From NCBI RefSeq assembly GCF_001428845.1, contig NZ_LMIU01000022.1, positions 186,001 through 250,000 on the forward strand: 64,000 nucleotides of DNA. The letters run 5' to 3'. Source of the stretch: Achromobacter sp. Root83. GTDB lineage: Bacteria > Pseudomonadota > Gammaproteobacteria > Burkholderiales > Burkholderiaceae_B. Positions 53,055 to 62,307 of this stretch are shown here, piece after piece. The notes under the pieces were generated by a model. It was given only the letters and a program-made list of their open reading frames with translations, did not search any database and was not told where the DNA came from. The stretch's first letter is position 1, and every line of letters starts with the position of its first letter. A program made the translations under genes and the position numbers.

Positions 53055-54016
53055 GCCTGCATCTCCCGCGCCGCCACCGGCGTCAGCAGCCTGCCCGAGC
53101 GCATGAACTCGTTCACGTTGTCCAGCACCAGTTCCGCCATGGCGGCCCGGGTCTCGCGCGTGGCGCTGCCCACATGAGGCATCAGCGACACCTGGTCCAG
53201 ACCGGCGAATTCGACGGCCGGCGTGGGTTCCTGCTCCAGCACGTCCAGGCCGGCGCCGCCCAGTTCTCCGGAACGCAGCGCGGCCAGCGCGGCGGCCTGG
53301 TCCACGACGCTTCCGCGCGCGATGTTGACCAGGATGCCTTGCGGCCCCAGCGCGCGGATGACCGGCGCATTCACCAAATGCCGGGTCGCCGCGCCCCCAA
53401 CGCAAGCCACCACCAGAAAATCGGACCACGCGGCCAGGTCCACCAGCGAGGCCTCGTAACCGTAAGGCGCCTGCGGCCTGGGGCTGCGGCTGTGGTAACG
53501 CACTTGCATATCGAAGCCCGCGGCTCGCCGGGCGATGGCCTCGCCGATGCGGCCCAGCCCCAGAATTCCCAGCCGCTTGCTCGATACTTTGGTGGCCACT
53601 GGAAACTGCCCCAGCGCCCGCCACTGGCCCGTCTTCACGTAGCGGTCGCCCACGGCCGTGCGCCGCGCCGCCGACAGCATCAGCGCCCAGGCCAGATCGG
53701 CCACGCAATCGTCCAGCACGTCGGGCGTGACGCTGACGCCGATGCCGCGCGCGGCGGCCGCGCGCAGGTCCAGGGTGTCGTGGCCCACGCCCCAACTGCA
53801 GACGGCCTGCAGGGCGGGCAGCGCATCGAACATGGATTGCGTAAAACCATGGCGCACCGAAGTCACGGCAACGCGCAGGCCTTGCAGTTCGCCGCCGAAC
53901 GCGGCGAGGCCCCGAGGCTCGCGCCAGGCCGGCAGGACCCGGTAGCGCGCCGCCAGTCGCTGATCGAAGTCGGCGCCCAGCGACGCCACCTGCACGACAT
54001 CATAAGAAGCCGTCAC
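53051..54016 (-). CDS. D-2-hydroxyacid dehydrogenase (NAD(P)-dependent)
   Basis: A 321-residue dehydrogenase. NAD-binding GILGLGRIGEAIARRA (~150), catalytic Arg in VNIARGSVVDQ (~235), Glu in LDVLEQEP (~262) and His in LMPHVGSAT (~282) are all present. It interconverts a 2-keto acid and a D-2-hydroxy acid. It is between the RraA-like gene (ATGA overlap) and the FAD oxidase. Confidence 0.9.
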   Translation of the reverse strand: MTASYDVVQVASLGADFDQRLAARYRVLPAWREPRGLAAFGGELQGLRVAVTSVRHGFTQSMFDALPALQAVCSWGVGHDTLDLRAAAARGIGVSVTPDVLDDCVADLAWALMLSAARRTAVGDRYVKTGQWRALGQFPVATKVSSKRLGILGLGRIGEAIARRAAGFDMQVRYHSRSPRPQAPYGYEASLVDLAAWSDFLVVACVGGAATRHLVNAPVIRALGPQGILVNIARGSVVDQAAALAALRSGELGGAGLDVLEQEPTPAVEFAGLDQVSLMPHVGSATRETRAAMAELVLDNVNEFMRSGRLLTPVAAREMQA

Positions 54017-54690
54017 GCCCGGTCTCCAGGGCTGGCGGGGATGTAGTTCGCGGCGGCGGCCGCATCGGCGAACGACAGGCCGTCGCGTATGCCCTTTTCC
54101 ACGCGCTCGTCGACGTCCAGGGCTTCCCGCGCCGCGGCCAGCACCTCATCGAGCCGCGCGCGCGGCACCACCACCAGGCCCGTGTCGTCGCCGACCACGA
54201 GGTCTCCCTCGGCCACCGGCACGCCGCCGATGACCACGGGCTCGCCCATGGCCTGCAGGCGCAGCCGCGTCTTGCCCGTCAACGGCGTGACGTGGCGGCT
54301 GGCAAGCCACAGCCCGGTCGCCTGGATTTCATCGACGTCGCGGCAGGCGCCGTCGATGACCACCGCGGTGGCCTGGCGCCGCGAAGCCGCCAGCGAGGCG
54401 ATGCCGCCAAAGGTGGAAATGCAGGTCCCGCCCGCATCCACCATCAGCACCTTTCCGGGGCCGGTGGCGGCCACCAGCCGCCCCACCGCGAATTCGGAGC
54501 GGTCGAAATCGCCCAGCCCGCCCCATACGTGGCGGGCGGTGACGGCGAAGCCGGCGATGCGGCCCTGGCCGCCGCGCCGGGCGATGCCCTGCACGACGCC
54601 GGCAATGCCCAGCGTGTCCATGGCGTCGGCCCAGGTGCTGGTCCCGATGGCGGCGCAGCGCGCCAGCAGGTCTTGATCGGTGTTGCTCAT
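54013..54690 (-). CDS. RraA-like protein (HMG-/CHMG-aldolase family)
   Basis: A 225-residue protein of the RraA/methyltransferase-like fold. The family signature G-x20-R-D is seen: GPGKVLMVDAGGTCISTFGG then VVIDGACRDVDEIQATG. Members are 4-hydroxy-4-methyl-2-oxoglutarate or oxaloacetate-type aldolase/decarboxylases, others bind RNase E. In this metabolic setting an aldolase or decarboxylase acting on a keto-hydroxy acid is more likely. Start at MSNTDQDLL. Confidence 0.85.
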   Translation of the reverse strand: MSNTDQDLLARCAAIGTSTWADAMDTLGIAGVVQGIARRGGQGRIAGFAVTARHVWGGLGDFDRSEFAVGRLVAATGPGKVLMVDAGGTCISTFGGIASLAASRRQATAVVIDGACRDVDEIQATGLWLASRHVTPLTGKTRLRLQAMGEPVVIGGVPVAEGDLVVGDDTGLVVVPRARLDEVLAAAREALDVDERVEKGIRDGLSFADAAAAANYIPASPGDRA

Positions 54691-54728
54691 AGTGCGTGGT
54701 CTCCCGTCGGATTGGCCCGTGCGGCCGG

Positions 54729-55703
54729 TCAGTCGATCTGCGCGCCCGAGAGCTTTACGCCCTCTGCCCAGCGTTGAGCTTCGTCGTTGATGAAGGCCTG
54801 GAACTGCTGGGGCGAGCTGTTGTTCACATCACCGCCCATGTCTTGCAGCTTCTTGGTCATTTCCGGCGTGGCCACGATCTTGGCGACATCGGTGTAGATT
54901 TTCTCGCGCAGGTCGGCGGGCATGCTGGACGGCGCGAACAGCCCGAACCACGTCGCCGCTTCGAACTGCTTCATTCCGGCCTCGGCCATCGTGGGCACCT
55001 GAGCGATGGCCTCCACCCGGCGCGGATGCGCCAGCGCGATGGCCTTGAGCTTGCCCGACTGAATGTGGGGCAGCGCCGCCGACAGCGTGACGAATGCCAT
55101 CTGCACCTGGCCGCCGATCAGGTCGGTCAGCATGGGCGCGTCGCCACGGTACGGCACGTGCACCAGGTTCAGGCCCGCCTTGGCCTTGAACAGTTCGCCC
55201 GTCAGGTGCTGAGGCGTGCCGTTGCCGGTGGACGCCATGCTCAGCCCCTGCGGCGACGCCTTGGCGTACGCAATCAGCTCGTCCAGATTCTTGACCGGCA
55301 GCGACGGCGCGGTCACCAGCACCAACGGAATGGTGGATGTCAGCGTCAGCGGCGCGAAGTCCTTCAGCGGGTCGTAGTTCAGCTTCTTGTACAGGCTGGC
55401 GCTGATGGTGTGCGCCGCCGTCGTCATGTAGAGCGTGTAGCCGTCGCCGGGCGAACGCGCCACCGCTTCGGCGGCCACGGTGGTTCCCGCGCCCGGCCGG
55501 TTGTTGACGATGACCTGCTGCCCCCACGCCGCCGGCAGCTTTTCCGCGATCAGGCGCGCGATGACGTCCGTAGCGCCGCCCGGCGGATAGGGCACGACCA
55601 GCGTCACGGGTTTGTCGGGATAGCCCGCGGCCAGGGCCGCGCCCCCGCCCAGCGCCAGTCCCATGGCGATGAACACGCCGGCAATGCAATTGCGCTTCTT
55701 CAT
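54729..55703 (-). CDS. Bug-family solute-binding protein (mid-cluster)
   Basis: A 324-residue Bug receptor. Signal MKKRNCIAGVFIAMGLALGG, mature KPVTLVVPYPPGGATDVIAR and the loop NNRPGAGTTVAAEAVARSPG. Start at 55703 fits signal-peptide length. It is the third gene of the cluster; two different Bug receptors in one run suggests two related substrates or differing affinities. Confidence 0.86.
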   Translation of the reverse strand: MKKRNCIAGVFIAMGLALGGGAALAAGYPDKPVTLVVPYPPGGATDVIARLIAEKLPAAWGQQVIVNNRPGAGTTVAAEAVARSPGDGYTLYMTTAAHTISASLYKKLNYDPLKDFAPLTLTSTIPLVLVTAPSLPVKNLDELIAYAKASPQGLSMASTGNGTPQHLTGELFKAKAGLNLVHVPYRGDAPMLTDLIGGQVQMAFVTLSAALPHIQSGKLKAIALAHPRRVEAIAQVPTMAEAGMKQFEAATWFGLFAPSSMPADLREKIYTDVAKIVATPEMTKKLQDMGGDVNNSSPQQFQAFINDEAQRWAEGVKLSGAQID

Positions 55704-55884
55704 TGTCCTGTCTCCTCTGTGTTGTTGTATCGACTTTCGACGCACGTAAACGTGTGTGCATCGGGTCCGCTTTCTTCGGGTGCGGATCCGCGATGCCTTT
55801 CACTGCTGCCTTCACTGCTTGCCGTCCGGCGCCCTGCGGCGCCGTGGGGCCGGCACCGCTTGCGCGGTCCCGGCCGGTCCGGGC

Positions 55885-56907
55885 TTAACCCGCTTCCTGC
55901 GCTTCGCGCCAGGCCAGCAGCCGGGTCACGCCTTCGCTCATGGTCACCGTCGGCTGCCAGCCGATATGCTGGCCGGCCAGGTCGTGCGGAATATGGAACG
56001 CGCCGCCGGAGGTCAGGCGCACCGTGCCGGGAGGATCCGGCTTGATCTCGGGCTGCAGGTCGCTCTTGCAGTAGTCGAGCACCAGGCGCACCAGTTCGCC
56101 GGTGGTGATGGGCGCGGGGCCGGACACGTTCACCGCCACGTCGGTCGCCGCGCTCTGGAATGCCGCCACGTTGGCGCGCGCCACGTCCGAGACATGCACG
56201 AAGTGCTTGGTGTCGGTGCCGTCGCCGGGCAGCACGGGGCGCTCGCCCTTGCGCACGCGGTCATAGGTTTCCATGATGTACAGCGAGTTGGCCGCGCGAT
56301 AGTGCTGCCGTTCTCCGTAGACCGTGGAATAACGCAGCACCACGTAGTCCAGCCCGGACTTCTGGTAGTACTGGCGGCAGAGTTGCTCGCCCATGATCTT
56401 AGATGCGCCATACAGAATGGCGGCCGGAGGCGCGCCCACCGAATGGAAGGGGCCGTTCTCGACCAGCGCGCCGGCGATGCCGGTGCCATAGCCGTAAACG
56501 GCATTGGACGAGGCAAAGACGATCTTCTTCACCTTGTTGGCGCGGCAGGCTTCAAGCATGTTCTGCGCGCCACGGACGTTCACGTCCACCGCCTGCCACG
56601 GCGTCTGGGAAAAGCCCAGCGTCATGTAGGCGGCCAGATGCAGCACGCCGTCCACGCCTTCGGTCGCCGCCAGCAGGTCGGGCAGGCGCATCAGGTCGCC
56701 GCGCACCACTTTCACGCGCGGGTTGTCCTGCAGGTGGGCAATGGCTTCGGGCGTGCCGAACGCGAAGTTATCCAGCAGGATCACTTCCTTCGCGCCAGCC
56801 GCCAGCAAGGCGTCCGCGGTGTGCGAACCCACCAGGCTGGCAGCGCCAGCGATCAGGATGCGGGAATCGGCCAGCGACAGCGCCGCGCCTTTCTTTTCAG
56901 TCGTCAT
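55885..56907 (-). CDS. NAD-dependent epimerase/dehydratase family protein
   Basis: A 340-residue extended SDR. The cofactor motif is LIAGAASLVGSHTADALL (GxxGxxG in modified form), and the YGASK catalytic pair is in AAILYGASKIMGE (~165). It looks like UDP-sugar epimerases, but its position among acid-metabolism genes suggests a non-nucleotide substrate such as a uronic or aldonic acid. The aldehyde dehydrogenase gene ends 6 bp before this start. Confidence 0.82.
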   Translation of the reverse strand: MTTEKKGAALSLADSRILIAGAASLVGSHTADALLAAGAKEVILLDNFAFGTPEAIAHLQDNPRVKVVRGDLMRLPDLLAATEGVDGVLHLAAYMTLGFSQTPWQAVDVNVRGAQNMLEACRANKVKKIVFASSNAVYGYGTGIAGALVENGPFHSVGAPPAAILYGASKIMGEQLCRQYYQKSGLDYVVLRYSTVYGERQHYRAANSLYIMETYDRVRKGERPVLPGDGTDTKHFVHVSDVARANVAAFQSAATDVAVNVSGPAPITTGELVRLVLDYCKSDLQPEIKPDPPGTVRLTSGGAFHIPHDLAGQHIGWQPTVTMSEGVTRLLAWREAQEAG

Positions 56908-56913
56908 GTTTGT

Positions 56914-58389
56914 TCAAAGTCCCATGGGTTTGTCGTGCATGCCCCAGTACAGGCTCTTGACCTGGCTGTAGAGGCGCAGTCCGTGCAGGCCCTTCTCGCG
57001 CCCGATGCCGCTGGCCTTGAAGCCGCCGAACGGGGTGGCGATATGCGATTGCTTGTAGGTATTGATCCAGATGGAGCCGGCCTCGATCTCGCGGGCCACG
57101 CGCCAGGCCCGGGCGTAGTCGCCGGTCCACATGCCGGCGGCCAGGCCGAAGGCCGTGTCGTTGGCCTGGAGGATCACGTCGTCCTCGTCGTCGAACGGCA
57201 GCGCCACCAGCACGGGTCCGAAGATCTCTTCCTGGCAGACCCGCGCCTGGTTGCCCAGGCCGTCGATCACCGTGGGCATGTAGAACCAGCCCTTGGCCAG
57301 TTCAGCCTGCGTGGGCGCGGCGCCGCCCGCCAGCACGCGGCCGCCTTCGGCGCGGCCGATGTCCACATAGCCCGCGACCTTGTCGCGATGCGCGCGCGAC
57401 ACCAGCGGACCCATCTGCGTAGCCGGATCATCAGGCAGGCCGACGCGCACCTGCCGCGTGCGTTCCACCAGCGCGTCCATGAAGCGCTTGTAGATGGACT
57501 TCTGCACGAACAGCCGCGAACCCGCCACGCAGCTCTGGCCGGCCGAGCCGAAGATGCCCGACACCACGCCGGCCACGGCGCGATCCAGGTCGGCATCGTC
57601 GAACACGATATGGGGCGACTTGCCGCCCAGTTCCAATCCCACCGGGATCAGGCGCTGGCCAGCGATGCCGCCGATGGCGCGTCCGGTATCGGTGCCGCCG
57701 GTGAACGACACCATGCGCACGCCGGGATGCTTGACCAGCGCGGCGCCCACGTCTTCGCCGTGGCCGGGCAGCACGGTCAGCAGGCCCTCGGGCAGCCCGG
57801 CTTCGCCGCAGATGCGGGCCAGTTCCAGGGCCAGTTGCGGCGTTTCCTCGGACGGTTTGATCAGCACCGCGTTGCCGGCCGCAAGCGCCGGCGCGGCCTT
57901 CTGGGCTTCGTTCATGATGGGCGAGTTCCACGGCGTGATGGCCGCGATCACGCCGAAAGGCTCGGACAGCGCCATCGAGAAGTACTCGCCGCGCGGCGAC
58001 GTCATCTCGTTCTGCCAGGTCTCGCAGACCGCGGCGTAATAGCGGAAATGCCCGGCCGCGCTGTCGACCATGTTCAGGCATTCCTTCCACGGCTTGCCGC
58101 TGTCCTGCATCTGCAGCCGCGCCAGGGGCTCGCGCTCGGCCGACAGTCGCCGCCCGATCTCGTACAGCGTCCCCGCGCGCAGGTCGGGGCGCAGCTTGCG
58201 CCAGGGCTGGTTGTGGAAGGCGTCCCAGGCGATGGCGACCGCCGTGTCCACGTCCTGCGGCAAGGCGCGCGTGACGATGCCGGCAATGCTGCCGTCGGCA
58301 GGGTTGATGGAGGTGATGACGGCGTCGCCGTCTTGGCTCAGGCGCCAGTTGGCGCCCAGCCGGAAGGGCTTGTGGCTTGATGCGTCCAT
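56914..58389 (-). CDS. Aldehyde dehydrogenase (NAD(P)-dependent)
   Basis: A 491-residue aldehyde dehydrogenase. It has ITPWNSPIMN (~155), LELGGKSPHIVF with the catalytic Glu (~257), GSAGQSCVAGSRLFVQ with the catalytic Cys (~291) and a C-terminal NTYKQSHIATPFGGFKASG. It oxidises an aldehyde to an acid; substrate unknown. It is the first gene of the cluster and is divergent from the LysR gene. Confidence 0.9.
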   Translation of the reverse strand: MDASSHKPFRLGANWRLSQDGDAVITSINPADGSIAGIVTRALPQDVDTAVAIAWDAFHNQPWRKLRPDLRAGTLYEIGRRLSAEREPLARLQMQDSGKPWKECLNMVDSAAGHFRYYAAVCETWQNEMTSPRGEYFSMALSEPFGVIAAITPWNSPIMNEAQKAAPALAAGNAVLIKPSEETPQLALELARICGEAGLPEGLLTVLPGHGEDVGAALVKHPGVRMVSFTGGTDTGRAIGGIAGQRLIPVGLELGGKSPHIVFDDADLDRAVAGVVSGIFGSAGQSCVAGSRLFVQKSIYKRFMDALVERTRQVRVGLPDDPATQMGPLVSRAHRDKVAGYVDIGRAEGGRVLAGGAAPTQAELAKGWFYMPTVIDGLGNQARVCQEEIFGPVLVALPFDDEDDVILQANDTAFGLAAGMWTGDYARAWRVAREIEAGSIWINTYKQSHIATPFGGFKASGIGREKGLHGLRLYSQVKSLYWGMHDKPMGL

Positions 58390-58440
58390 AACGTCTTTGA
58401 ATCCGGAAGGGCTTCGGTAGACGTCATCATCGGCCGGTCA

Positions 58441-58482
58441 ATTATTAGACACAAATAGATATTTATCTAATATTCTTAGTCC
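58441..58482. promoter_or_regulatory. Divergent LysR-type operator, ALDH cluster / LysR gene
   Basis: An AT-rich gap with a perfect 14-bp palindrome TAGATA-TT-TATCTA at 58456-58469. It lies inside an outer inverted repeat ATTAGA (58444-58449) and TCTAAT (58466-58471). This is a typical LysR-regulator site arrangement at a divergent start. Confidence 0.6.
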
Positions 58483-59433
58483 ATGGCTATCAATATCAAG
58501 TATCGGCCGCTCAAGGCCTTCCTGCTGGCGGTGGACACGGGCTCATTTACCCACGCGGCCAACCAGCTCGGCGTGACCCAGCCGTCGTTCACGGCATTGA
58601 TCCAGGATCTGGAAGAAGTGCTGGGCCTGCGGCTGTTCGAGCGCACCACGCGCAGCATCAGCCTGACCTCCGCGGGACAGGATTTCTACTCGCGCGTGCA
58701 GCGCCCCATCGCCGATCTGGAAGAGGCCTATCGCAGCCTGGCGGACCTGGCCGCGGTGCGGCGCGGCAATGTGGCGCTGGGCGCCCTGCCCTCGACCGCG
58801 CTGAGCCTGCTGCCCGCTGCGATCGGCGCGCTGCGCCAGGCGCATCCGGCCCTGAAGGTGCGCGTGGTGGAGGCGCACAACGACGAGCTGGTGGCCATGC
58901 TGCGCACCAACCAGATCGAATTCGCGATGGCCGCGCAGGCCGAACCGGCGTCCGACCTGACGTTCACGCAGTTAGGCGAGGATTGCTTCTGTGCCGTCTA
59001 TCCCGCCGGCCACCCGCTGGGCGAAGGGCCGGGAACGCTGCACTGGCGCGACGTATTGCGCTACGACCTGATCCTGCTGTCGCAGGGGTCGAACGCGCGC
59101 CAGCAGTTCGACCGCGCCGTGCGCGACGAGGTCGGCGCGCCCGCCACCGCGCTGCGCTACGACGTGACGCACATGGGCACCGCGGCCGGCATGGTGCGCC
59201 AGGGCCTGGGCGTGAGCGTGCTGCCCCGCCTGGCCTTGCCGGAACTGAACCTGACCGGCCTGTGCTGCACGCCGTTGGGGGACGCCTCGGCCCGCCGCTA
59301 CATCGGTCTTCTGCACCGGCGCGACCGCTCGCTGTCGCCGGCGGCGCAGGCTTTGGTCGCGCAGCTTGAAATGGCCATTACCGCGATCCAGCCGCGGCTG
59401 CTGAGCCTGCCGCCGCTTCCGCCCGCCGGCTAG
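58483..59433 (+). CDS. LysR-family regulator of the catabolic cluster
   Basis: A 316-residue regulator. Winged helix at 5-70 (AFLLAVDTGSFTHAANQLGV, TQPSFTALIQDLEEVLGLRL), then the periplasmic-binding-like effector domain. It is divergent from the aldehyde dehydrogenase gene with palindromic DNA between, so it almost certainly controls the cluster at 50586-58389. Confidence 0.9.
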   Translation: MAINIKYRPLKAFLLAVDTGSFTHAANQLGVTQPSFTALIQDLEEVLGLRLFERTTRSISLTSAGQDFYSRVQRPIADLEEAYRSLADLAAVRRGNVALGALPSTALSLLPAAIGALRQAHPALKVRVVEAHNDELVAMLRTNQIEFAMAAQAEPASDLTFTQLGEDCFCAVYPAGHPLGEGPGTLHWRDVLRYDLILLSQGSNARQQFDRAVRDEVGAPATALRYDVTHMGTAAGMVRQGLGVSVLPRLALPELNLTGLCCTPLGDASARRYIGLLHRRDRSLSPAAQALVAQLEMAITAIQPRLLSLPPLPPAG

Positions 59434-59490
59434 CGCGACGCGCGCGGCCAAGCACCCTAGGGCCAAGCGCCAACAGTCAGACGCCAACCG

Positions 59491-60312
59491 TCAGGCGCGG
59501 TCCACCTTCCACCCCAGTTCCGCCGAAATGCCCGCCGCCGCGCCCTGCACGACGGCGACCATCTCTCGCATGCGTTCCAGCGACATGTAGGGCACCGTGC
59601 TGGACACGCTGATCGCGGCCACGATGCCGCTGGACGCGTCCCGCACCGGCGCCGCCACGCAGCGTATCGAGGGTTCGTTGTCTTCCAGGTCGAACGCATA
59701 ACCGTGCGCGGCATAGTCACGCATGCGGTCGCGGAACGCCTCCCAGCTTTGCTGCCCGCCCGGCGTGCGCGACGACACCGGCGCGCCGATGCGATGCAGC
59801 GTCTTCCATTGCGGCTCTTCGGTATCCAGCAGCAGCGCCTTGCCCACGCCCGTCGCGGCGAGTGGCATGCGGTGCCCCACGCGCGAACGCATCTCCAGGC
59901 CTTTTTTGCCCGGGATCTTCTCCAGGTAAAGCACCTCGTTGTTGTCGCGCACGGCCAGGTGGATGGTGTCGCCCGTCAAATCGGCCAGGCTGTCCAGATA
60001 GGGGCGCGCCAAGGTCGCCATCGGGAAGGCCTCGCGCGCCTGGAAACCCAGTTCGATCAGCTTCGGCCCCAGCACATAACCCACGCCCGGCAAGGCGCGC
60101 AGATAGCGTTCCTGCACCAGGCAACTGGCCAGCCGGTGCGTGGTGCTGCGCGCCACGCCGATGCGCGCGCAGATCTCTTTCAGGTCGCGCGCGCCGTCGG
60201 CCACGGCCTGCACGACGGCCAGGCCGCGCATCAGCGTCTGCGTGCCGGCGGGCGCGGCGGAATCGGGGTCCAGGACGGACAGCGGGTCGGAAGTCAGGGA
60301 GGCGGCGGTCAT
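59491..60312 (-). CDS. IclR-family regulator, probable dgo regulator
   Basis: A 273-residue regulator. IclR winged helix at ~25-85 (LMRGLAVVQAVADGARDLKE, ARSTTHRLASCLVQERYL) and effector domain at ~105-270. It is divergent from the D-galactonate operon with 324 bp between, so it probably represses or activates it. E. coli dgo is controlled by a GntR-family DgoR, so this is an alternative regulator type. An ATG at 60312 is used; a TTG three codons upstream is possible. Confidence 0.87.
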   Translation of the reverse strand: MTAASLTSDPLSVLDPDSAAPAGTQTLMRGLAVVQAVADGARDLKEICARIGVARSTTHRLASCLVQERYLRALPGVGYVLGPKLIELGFQAREAFPMATLARPYLDSLADLTGDTIHLAVRDNNEVLYLEKIPGKKGLEMRSRVGHRMPLAATGVGKALLLDTEEPQWKTLHRIGAPVSSRTPGGQQSWEAFRDRMRDYAAHGYAFDLEDNEPSIRCVAAPVRDASSGIVAAISVSSTVPYMSLERMREMVAVVQGAAAGISAELGWKVDRA

Positions 60313-60636
60313 GAAGATCAAGCTGGGGCGGCGGGAAGAAGCGCAAGCATACCCGGCGCCGTCGGCCCGGAATGCGTGGAAATAGGGGGGATTCCCAGGG
60401 TCGGATCCGGTATGCGTCCGCTAACTGGCCGCATCGGATCATTCCCTGTATGTGGGATTTAATTCTATATTTTGAGATTTTTCAAGCGCTGATCTAGAAT
60501 TTTTCGCACCGCCCGCAGCGCGCCCCGACACGCGCGGCGGGCTTCAGACAACAAGGTCCGCGAACCCTGCCCGCCCGCCGCCCTCATGGCGCAGCGCCGC
60601 CCGCAGGCTACGCGGCCAGAGACGAGACAGACTCTG
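60313..60636. promoter_or_regulatory. Divergent promoter region of the dgo operon
   Basis: A 324-bp stretch. Its centre (60455-60510) is strongly AT-rich compared with the window. It contains the inverted repeat AATTCTA (60461-60467) and TAGAATT (60495-60501) and a nested TTGA-N6-TCAA. These are plausible IclR binding sites; promoter elements are not certain. Confidence 0.5.
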
Positions 60637-61644
60637 ATGACTACCGGATCGCCCGCCCGCGCGGCGCTTATCGCGCTGGACTGGGGCACCTCTTCGCTAC
60701 GCGCGTACAGGATGGACGCCGCGGGCCGCACGCTCGACGCCCGCCATCTGCCCTGGGGCATCATGCGCTTGCCCCAGCCCTTGCAGGACGGCGCCGCCAC
60801 CGCCGCGCTGTCCGGCTTCGACCTGGCCTTCGATCAGGCCTGCGGCGACTGGCTGCGCGCCGAACCCGCCCTGCCCGTGATCGCCTGCGGCATGGTCGGC
60901 AGCGCCCAGGGCTGGAAAGAAGCCGCCTACCTGGACGTGCCCGTGGACCTGGAACGCATCGGCACCCTGCTGACGGTGGTGGACCGCGACGGCGCCACCC
61001 CGGTCCACATCGTGCCCGGCCTGATCCAGCGGCACGGCCTGCCCAACGTGATGCGCGGCGAAGAAACCCAGGTCTTCGGCGTGATGTTCGACCAGACCGG
61101 CGGCAATGCCGATAGCGTGCTGATCGGCCTGCCCGGCACGCATTCCAAATGGGTCAACGCCCGCCGCGGCCGCGTCACCCACTTCGACACCTTCATGACC
61201 GGCGAGGTCTACGCCGCGCTGCGCGGCCACACCATTCTGGGCCGCACCATGGCGGACGCCACCAGCGCCGACATGGCCGCCTTCGAGCGCGGCGTCAATG
61301 TCGCCGGCGCCCCGGCCGGCCGCGCGGGCGTGCTGTCCACCATCTTCAGCACCCGCGCACTGGGCTTGACGGGAGAACTTGCGCCCCAATCGCAGGCCGA
61401 CTACCTGTCCGGCCTGCTGATCGGCCATGAAATCGCCGCCCTTGCCGACATGCTGCGCCAGCAGGGCGAACTGCCCCGCATCGTGCTTTGCGGCGACCCC
61501 GCGCTGTGCCAGCGCTACATCCTGGCCATGCGCCATTACGGCCTGGGCACGCCCGAACAGGCGCAGAACGCCACCGAGCGCGGCCTGTGGCACCTGGCCG
61601 TCTGCGGCGGGCTAGTCGCCTCCCCCACCCCGATCTCCGCTTAG
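60637..61644 (+). CDS. dgoK: 2-dehydro-3-deoxygalactonokinase
   Basis: A 335-residue kinase that makes 2-dehydro-3-deoxy-6-phosphogalactonate. The N-terminal phosphate motif is ALIALDWGTSSLRAYRMD, and VIACGMVGSAQGWKEAAYL and GLPGTHSKWVNARRGRVTHF are DgoK-like. Start at MTTGSPARA; upstream in-frame sequence has no family likeness. It is the first gene of the galactonate operon. Confidence 0.9.
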   Translation: MTTGSPARAALIALDWGTSSLRAYRMDAAGRTLDARHLPWGIMRLPQPLQDGAATAALSGFDLAFDQACGDWLRAEPALPVIACGMVGSAQGWKEAAYLDVPVDLERIGTLLTVVDRDGATPVHIVPGLIQRHGLPNVMRGEETQVFGVMFDQTGGNADSVLIGLPGTHSKWVNARRGRVTHFDTFMTGEVYAALRGHTILGRTMADATSADMAAFERGVNVAGAPAGRAGVLSTIFSTRALGLTGELAPQSQADYLSGLLIGHEIAALADMLRQQGELPRIVLCGDPALCQRYILAMRHYGLGTPEQAQNATERGLWHLAVCGGLVASPTPISA

Positions 61645-61653
61645 GAACTCTTC

Positions 61654-62307
61654 ATGAACCATCCCGGTCTGCAAACCGCCATGGCCCACTGCGGCCTGAT
61701 CGCCATCCTGCGCGGCATCACGCCCGCCGAGGCCGAACCCGTCGGCCAGGCGCTCTACGACGCCGGCTTTCGCCTGATCGAAGTGCCGCTGAATTCGCCC
61801 GATCCGCTGGACAGCATCCGCGCCATGCGCGCGGCCCTGCCCACCGACTGCCTGATCGGCGCGGGCACCGTGTTGAATCCCGATGACTGCGCGCGCGTCC
61901 AGCAGGCAGGCGGCGAACTCATCGTCATGCCGCACAGCGACCCCGCCGTGATCCGCGCCGCCAAGAAGCTGGGCATGGCGTCCTGCCCCGGCGTAGCCAC
62001 GCCCACCGAAGCCTTCGCCGCGCTGGCCGCCGGCGCCGACGTGCTGAAGATGTTCCCCGCCGAACAACTGGGCCCCGTCGTGCTGAAGGCCTGGCGCGCC
62101 GTGATGCGTCCGCCGATCGCACTGGTCCCCGTGGGCGGCATCACGCCCGACAACCTTTCCACTTACGCCCAGGCGGGCGCCAGCGGCTTCGGCCTGGGCT
62201 CCGCCTTGTACAAACCCGGCCTGTCCGCCGAAGAAACCGGCCAGAACGCGCGCGCATTCGTCGCCGCCTGGCAACGCGCCTATCCCGCCCAGGAGACCCA
62301 AGCATGA
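61654..62307 (+). CDS. dgoA: 2-dehydro-3-deoxy-6-phosphogalactonate aldolase
   Basis: A 217-residue class I aldolase that yields pyruvate and glyceraldehyde-3-phosphate. The N-terminal [15 protein letters not shown], active-site Glu in [12 protein letters not shown] (~residue 40) and Schiff-base Lys in [13 protein letters not shown] (~residue 130) are present. Ends with an ATGA overlap with dgoD. Confidence 0.92.
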   Translation: MNHPGLQTAMAHCGLIAILRGITPAEAEPVGQALYDAGFRLIEVPLNSPDPLDSIRAMRAALPTDCLIGAGTVLNPDDCARVQQAGGELIVMPHSDPAVIRAAKKLGMASCPGVATPTEAFAALAAGADVLKMFPAEQLGPVVLKAWRAVMRPPIALVPVGGITPDNLSTYAQAGASGFGLGSALYKPGLSAEETGQNARAFVAAWQRAYPAQETQA

